A stretch of 64,000 nucleotides of DNA from an uncultured Verrucomicrobiota bacterium (lineage in GTDB: Bacteria > Verrucomicrobiota > Verrucomicrobiia > Limisphaerales > UBA9464). The position numbers and the translations under genes were made by a program. The first letter of the stretch is position 1; every line of letters starts with the position of its first letter. The DNA lies in contig CAIXUG010000083.1 in assembly GCA_903922605.1 (NCBI GenBank), positions 1 to 64,000 of the forward strand, read 5' to 3'. The notes under the pieces were generated by a model that saw only the letters and a program-made list of their open reading frames with translations, ran no database searches and had not been told where the DNA came from. Positions 59,318 through 64,000 of the stretch are shown here, one piece after another.

Positions 59318-62300
59318 TCAGCCAGCGTGGCGGATGCGGGTGAGCAGTTCATCCAGCCGTTTGGCTGAGGCGGGCTGGGCAGTGCCTAGTTCCTGCGCGA
59401 AGAGCGACACTTTGAACTCTTCCAGCAGCCAGCGGTACTCCGCTGCCGTACGGCGGCCCTCGTCCGATTTCGGCGGCGCGGCCTGCAATCGCGACCACGC
59501 CTCCTGATACGGCGCGATCTGCCGGGCGCGCTCCTTTTCCTTCGGCGGGTTCGCCTCCGCGCGCTCGGCCCGCAGCAGGAGCGCCTTGAGGTAGCGGGAA
59601 AGATGATGCAGGCGGGCGAAGGGCGTCGCTTCGAGAAAGCGCCGGGGTACCAGAGCCACGAGTTCGGCGGCGAGGGGATTGGTGCTCGCACCCGCTGGTG
59701 TTTGTCCGAGCTGACGCAGGTCACTCAGAGTGCGCGGTTTGGCTACCGGCGTGGCCGCGGGCGTCGTGGAGCCCACCCGTTGTCGCACCTGCCGCCGCAA
59801 TTCTAGGATACCTCCGACCCGGTCAATCAGCTGCATGGCGAGCCCCGCCAATTGCTGGCGTGTCTCCTCGACGGCCGCGCGGAACTTCGCCTCGGTCAGC
59901 GGCGTGGGTGCCGCTTCGGGTAGGACGTGCCGCTTGAGGCAAAGTAGTGCCGTCTCACGCAGCTCGTCGCCGGCGCCGCCGCATTCCGCGTAGAGTGAAT
60001 CATGGCGGACGAGCGCGCGCAGATCACGCTCCAGCCAGGCGAAATCCTTCAGCAGCGCAAGTTCCACCAGCCGTCCCACGCCGCCGATGCTGGCCTCGCG
60101 CGCGGCGGCCTGACTGCGGAAGAGCCGCACGCAAACGCCACCGTCCTCGAGCACCAGTCCCGGCCACGCGTACACGGGCAGGCTGGTGTCCGCATTCACG
60201 GTGATGCGTTCGGGGAGATCACCGAAGTTCCACCCGGTCACCGCCGGCCGTTCCCACTGCTGGGCAGCCTTTCGCCAGGCCGGGTCTTGAGTGGCGGTGG
60301 GTGGAGCTTGCACCGCCGCCTTGGCGACCTTGTCGCGCAGTTCTCCCAGGTCGCGCCCGGAGACGATGGTCTTGCGGTCCGCACCGACGAGTTCGTAGCG
60401 CGGCCGAAGATGTGCAGGCAACGCCTCGGGCCGCCACGAGGTTACCGGCACTTCGACCGCGTAGCGTTCGTGGATGAAGCGGCTGAGCGCCTGCGTCAGC
60501 GAGGCGGCTCCGATCGGCAGCTCGCGGACGATCTCCGCGACCTTCGGCCCGAAAGGCTGCAACTCCCGGCGCAAGGCCTTGGGCAGCGAGCCAAGCAGCT
60601 CGGTGATCTGCTCGGTGCGAAGGCCGGGTACGGACCACTCCAAGCTCGCACCGGGCGTCGAGCGGACCATTTCGGCCGGTAGCTTGATCGTCACGCCATC
60701 CCAATCCTCGCCTGGCGCGTAGGCATAGGTGAGCGCGATGGGCTGGCCGCCGACCGCGACCGCATCCGGAAACGCGTGTGCGTCGTAATGCAGCGCAAGA
60801 TCCCCCACGAGATCCGTCTCCTCGGCGAAGAGCGCCGCCGCGGCCTTCGCGTCGTGCAGGAAGCGGTTCAGCTCGTCACGCGACGACACCTGCTCGAGCT
60901 GCTTCGCGTAAAATTTGAACAGCGCCTCGTCGAGGTCGCCGAGATCGTAGCGGCGCACCCGTGTCTGCCAGTTCTCGATCTTCTGGCGCACGGCCCGGTT
61001 GTGCTCGAGAAAACGATACTGGGGTGGAAAGGCCACCGGACTGGGCGCGGCGGGCGTTAGCAGGCTCCGGCGCATCTCCGCGCGCTCGTCCTTGGCGTCG
61101 CCTTCGTCGTCGGTGTGCCGGCCCCCGGAGCCGGCCATCAGTTCCTCCTCGACCAGGGCCGCACGGATGAAGATCGCCGTGGCCTCCTTGGGATAGAGAT
61201 TGCCGAACGCCACCTTCCGCCGGCGCACGTCGAGGCCGTGCAGCGTGGTCACTTCCTCGGCGAGCACGCGGCCGGCGGTCGCGCTCCATTGCGGATTGAG
61301 TAGTGTTATCTTGCAGAGGTGCGGGGCGAGTTCGGCGATCCACTCCGGATCGATGCCTCCGAGGGTCCGCGCGAAGAGCTGCGAGGTCTCGACGATCTCG
61401 CCAGCCACGATCCATTCCGGCTGCGAGGACTTGGGCTTGGGTGGGGCACCTTTCTCCGCCCGGGCCTGGCGTCCCTTTACCGGCCGCTCGCCGCGTTCAT
61501 AGAGGGCCGAGCCGGGGAAGACCGCCAGCAGTCGATTACCCGAGGTCTTGAAGACATTGCGTTCCTCATGCCTGGCGACGTGTCCGAGCAGGCCGGTGAG
61601 GATCGAGCGGTGGATGGCCGCGTAATCGGCGTTGCTCTCGTTGAGCTTCACCGTCGCGACGTTCTCCAGTGCGCCGTGGAGCTGCGCGTGCAGGTCCTGC
61701 CACTCGCGCATGCGGGTGTAGCTGAGGAAGTGCTGTCGGCAGAACTTCCGCCGAGCACCCTGCGTGCGGATGGATTCCCACTGGTCGTGGACGGCGTCCC
61801 AGATGTTCAGGAGCGCGAGGAAATCCGACTGCGGATTGCTGAAGCGCTTGTGGGCGGCATCCGCCGCTTCGCGCTGATCGAGCGGGCGTTCGCGCGGGTC
61901 CTGGATGCTCAGACCGGCGGCGATGATCAGCAGTTCGCGCGTGGCGTGCTCGTGCTGCGACTGGAGCAGCATCCGACCGAGCGTCGGATCGATCGGCAGC
62001 CGTGCGAGCTGCTGGCCCAGCGCGGTCATCTCGCGCCGCTCGTCGAGCGCGCCCAGCTCCTGCAACAGCACAAAGCCGCTCGCGATGGCGGTGGGTGTGG
62101 GCGGGTTGACGAAGGGGAATGTCTCAATGTCGCCGAGCCGGAAGGCCATCATCCGCAGGATCACCTCCGCGAGATTGGACCGCTGGATTTCCGGCTGCGT
62201 GTAAGGCGGACGCGCGTTGAAATCCTCCTCGGAATAGAGGCGGATGCAGATGCCATCCGACACGCGGCCGGCGCGGCCCTTGCGCTGGTTCGCGCTGCTC

Positions 62301-63490
62301 TGCGAGACGGGCTCCACCGGCAGGCGCTTGGTGCGGGTGCGCGGATTATAGCGGCTGATGCGGGCGAGGCCGGCATCCACGACGTAGCGGATGCCGGGGA
62401 TCGTCAGCGAGGTCTCCGCGATGTTGGTCGCGATGATCACCTTGCGGAGGGAAGAGGAGGCGAAGACCCGCTGCTGGTCGCCCGCGCTCAGTCGGCCGTA
62501 AAGCGGAATGATCTCAGCGTCGCCGCCGAAGCGTCCCTGCAGCAGGTCGCCCGTTTCGCGGATGTCGCGCTCGCCCGGCATGAAGATGAGCACGTCACCT
62601 TCGGAGGACTCGTAGAGGATGCGTTCGACGGCGCGTGCGGCTGCTTCGATGAAAGTGACGTCGCCTTCATTGGCATCGTCCTCGTCCTCGCCGGCCTTGC
62701 CCTGACCGAACGGCGAGTAAACAACCTCCACGGGGAACATCCGGCCTGACACCTCGATGATCGGCGCGTCGTCGAAGTGTCGCGAGAATGCCGCCGTATC
62801 GATCGTGGCCGAGGTGACAATGAGCTTCAGGTCGGCCCGGCGCTTCAGGAGGCCCTTCAGGTAGCCGAGCAGGAAGTCGATGTTCAGGCTGCGCTCGTGG
62901 GCCTCGTCGATGATGAGAGCGTTATAGTCCGACAGATCCGGGTCACCCTGCGTCTCCGCGAGCAGGATGCCGTCGGTCATCAGCTTGATGTACGTCTCCG
63001 GGCTCGACCGGTCGTCGAAGCGTATCTTGCAGCCGACTTCGCGGCCCCAGTTCACCCCGAGTTCCTCCGCGATACGCTGGGAGATGGACAGGGCGGCAAC
63101 GCGGCGCGGCTGGGTGCAGCCGATCTTCGCCTCAATGCCCAGGCCGGCCTCAAGGCACATCTTGGGGATCTGGGTCGTCTTGCCCGAACCGGTCTCGCCC
63201 GCGATGACCACGACCTGATGGGCGCGGATGGCGGCGATGATGTCGTCCTTGCGCGCCGTGATGGGCAGGTCCGGCGCGTAGGTGACCGCCGGCACATGCA
63301 CGCGCCGCAGCTCACGCATTTCGGCCGACTGCCGGGCCTGCACCAACAAGCGCTCCAGCACCGCATCGTGGCGTTCCGCGTGGTGGTGGTCGCGCAACAG
63401 CCGCACCAGCCGCGAGCCCAGGCGCACCCAGTCGTGCGTCAGGCAGCGCGGCAGGAGCGCCTTCAGTTCATCAATGCGTGCGTCAACCAT
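59318..63490 (-). CDS. hrpA: ATP-dependent RNA helicase HrpA (DEAH-box)
   Basis: A 1390-residue helicase, slightly longer than the 1300 of E. coli HrpA, implicated in ribosome rescue and RNA processing. Motif I is GETGSGKTTQ (98-107), motif II DEAH (195-198), motif III SAT (about 227) and motif VI QRKGRAGRVSDG. The helicase-associated winged-helix and OB domains and the long C-terminal HrpA region (DUF3418) follow from about 650. ATG 63490 gives a normal N-terminus. It is the largest gene of the window, downstream of the partial gene at the right edge. Confidence 0.93.
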   Translation of the reverse strand: MVDARIDELKALLPRCLTHDWVRLGSRLVRLLRDHHHAERHDAVLERLLVQARQSAEMRELRRVHVPAVTYAPDLPITARKDDIIAAIRAHQVVVIAGETGSGKTTQIPKMCLEAGLGIEAKIGCTQPRRVAALSISQRIAEELGVNWGREVGCKIRFDDRSSPETYIKLMTDGILLAETQGDPDLSDYNALIIDEAHERSLNIDFLLGYLKGLLKRRADLKLIVTSATIDTAAFSRHFDDAPIIEVSGRMFPVEVVYSPFGQGKAGEDEDDANEGDVTFIEAAARAVERILYESSEGDVLIFMPGERDIRETGDLLQGRFGGDAEIIPLYGRLSAGDQQRVFASSSLRKVIIATNIAETSLTIPGIRYVVDAGLARISRYNPRTRTKRLPVEPVSQSSANQRKGRAGRVSDGICIRLYSEEDFNARPPYTQPEIQRSNLAEVILRMMAFRLGDIETFPFVNPPTPTAIASGFVLLQELGALDERREMTALGQQLARLPIDPTLGRMLLQSQHEHATRELLIIAAGLSIQDPRERPLDQREAADAAHKRFSNPQSDFLALLNIWDAVHDQWESIRTQGARRKFCRQHFLSYTRMREWQDLHAQLHGALENVATVKLNESNADYAAIHRSILTGLLGHVARHEERNVFKTSGNRLLAVFPGSALYERGERPVKGRQARAEKGAPPKPKSSQPEWIVAGEIVETSQLFARTLGGIDPEWIAELAPHLCKITLLNPQWSATAGRVLAEEVTTLHGLDVRRRKVAFGNLYPKEATAIFIRAALVEEELMAGSGGRHTDDEGDAKDERAEMRRSLLTPAAPSPVAFPPQYRFLEHNRAVRQKIENWQTRVRRYDLGDLDEALFKFYAKQLEQVSSRDELNRFLHDAKAAAALFAEETDLVGDLALHYDAHAFPDAVAVGGQPIALTYAYAPGEDWDGVTIKLPAEMVRSTPGASLEWSVPGLRTEQITELLGSLPKALRRELQPFGPKVAEIVRELPIGAASLTQALSRFIHERYAVEVPVTSWRPEALPAHLRPRYELVGADRKTIVSGRDLGELRDKVAKAAVQAPPTATQDPAWRKAAQQWERPAVTGWNFGDLPERITVNADTSLPVYAWPGLVLEDGGVCVRLFRSQAAAREASIGGVGRLVELALLKDFAWLERDLRALVRHDSLYAECGGAGDELRETALLCLKRHVLPEAAPTPLTEAKFRAAVEETRQQLAGLAMQLIDRVGGILELRRQVRQRVGSTTPAATPVAKPRTLSDLRQLGQTPAGASTNPLAAELVALVPRRFLEATPFARLHHLSRYLKALLLRAERAEANPPKEKERARQIAPYQEAWSRLQAAPPKSDEGRRTAAEYRWLLEEFKVSLFAQELGTAQPASAKRLDELLTRIRHAG

Positions 63491-63724
63491 TTCGGGCCGC
63501 GCAGCATGACCGAAAAAACGGCCGAGGGAAATCCGGCAATGTGCCGCCGAACGGCGGGACCGTTGGCTGGCCGGGCCAGGTCGGTTGAAATTAGCCCTGC
63601 GCTCCAGCGTCGGGTGTGCTCAGTCATTCACGGAATGCCGACCGGGACGGCAGAACTCGCCGTCCCTTGCAACCCGTGATTGTCGTTTGAATCCCTCCGC
63701 AAGGCCGGACACGAGAGGTGCCGC
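63491..63724. other. gap between hrpA and the partial right-edge gene
   Basis: This 234-bp stretch has no gene that I can support. It would carry the hrpA promoter. It contains CGGCGGGACCGTTGGCTGGCCGGG-type GC-rich sequence without a clear hairpin or T-run. Confidence 0.4.
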
Positions 63725-64000
63725 CTATTTGAACATGACCTCGGCCTTGGGGTCGTCGTGGTAGACGGCGGTGTGGCCGGGTTCCCATTTGCCCTTCTTC
63801 AGATACTCCGCAGCAACCCCATAAGTGCCATCGGCGCGGATGATGGTGGTGGCCTTCACCTCGGTCACGCCGTCGGCCTCGCCCGTGACCCGTTCCAAGG
63901 TGGCGAACCTGTTTCCCGTAATGGTCAGGGTGCCTTCGGTTTCGTAACCGGACGTGGTAAAGTAGCGGTAGACGAGGCTGTTCTTTTCCTTGCTCCAGTA
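63725..64000 (-). CDS. C-terminal part of an unknown small soluble protein (5' end outside window)
   Basis: The final 91 codons and TAG stop of a minus-strand gene, cut by the window edge. The translated tail runs from YWSKEKNSLVYRYFTTSGYE to KWEPGHTAVYHDDPKAEVMF, with a TLTITGNRFATLERVTGEAD strand pattern, suggesting a small beta-rich (lipocalin-like or DUF1579-type) domain. The reading frame is open to the edge and codon use looks coding. The start and full domain are not visible. Confidence 0.7.
   Translation of the reverse strand, partial: YWSKEKNSLVYRYFTTSGYETEGTLTITGNRFATLERVTGEADGVTEVKATTIIRADGTYGVAAEYLKKGKWEPGHTAVYHDDPKAEVMFK

Overview
The window is a high-GC bacterial chromosome segment, very probably from Verrucomicrobiota (a Pedosphaera/Limisphaera-like lineage is my best guess). 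The reasons are a long dcw cell-division and peptidoglycan operon led by mraZ and ended by a strongly divergent ftsZ, a futalosine-pathway menaquinone gene, several PEP-CTERM secreted proteins, and many gaps carrying long imperfect palindromes. No rRNA, tRNA, CRISPR array, prophage or transposase was recognised.

Layout. 1-8.3 kb: cutA, a tRNA-dihydrouridine synthase, a BspA-type leucine-rich-repeat secreted protein, a HicB/HicB/HicA toxin-antitoxin-like set, a four-gene ABC/FtsX/His-rich lipoprotein/DUF3299-like operon (candidate metal-uptake system), and a Tat-exported metallophosphoesterase. 8.5-16.2 kb: an ECF sigma factor with a cupin anti-sigma partner, divergent from DUF4331, TPR and HupE/UreJ genes, then a small lipoprotein and a DUF5009/HGSNAT-like membrane acyltransferase. 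16.4-21 kb: mqnC followed by five tandem PEP-CTERM paralogues interleaved with copies of the mqnC 5' end. 21-25.4 kb: a TPR protein, an RsmB/Nop2-like rRNA m5C methyltransferase with a long disordered N-terminus, and a ceramidase-like secreted protein.

25.5-43.9 kb: the dcw operon on the minus strand, in transcription order mraZ, an unknown gene, rsmH, ftsL, ftsI, a murE-like gene, a 29-codon ORF, a SIMPL-domain gene, murF, mraY, a LysM gene, ftsW, murG, murB, ddl, ftsQ, ftsA, ftsZ. Most junctions overlap or are a few bases apart. murC and murD are absent, and the MurE homologue has lost its ATP-binding loop. A promoter and a three-decamer MraZ operator are visible upstream of mraZ.

44-64 kb: queA coupled to a RibD-C reductase, an esterase, an S41-family protein lacking both catalytic residues, a beta-propeller/EF-hand secreted protein, recJ, a TerC-type membrane protein, an aldo/keto reductase, a GreA/GreB-like factor, a MOSC protein, a ThuA-domain secreted protein, a large HrpA helicase and the 3' end of one more gene.

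The best candidates for undescribed biology are the MurE-like pseudoenzyme inside an otherwise complete operon, the expanding PEP-CTERM array, the heptamer repeat translated inside mqnC, the inactive S41 homologue, and the two small regulated loci (ECF-DUF4331-HupE and ABC-lipoprotein-DUF3299). All functional statements are homology judgements by eye; no database search was run.
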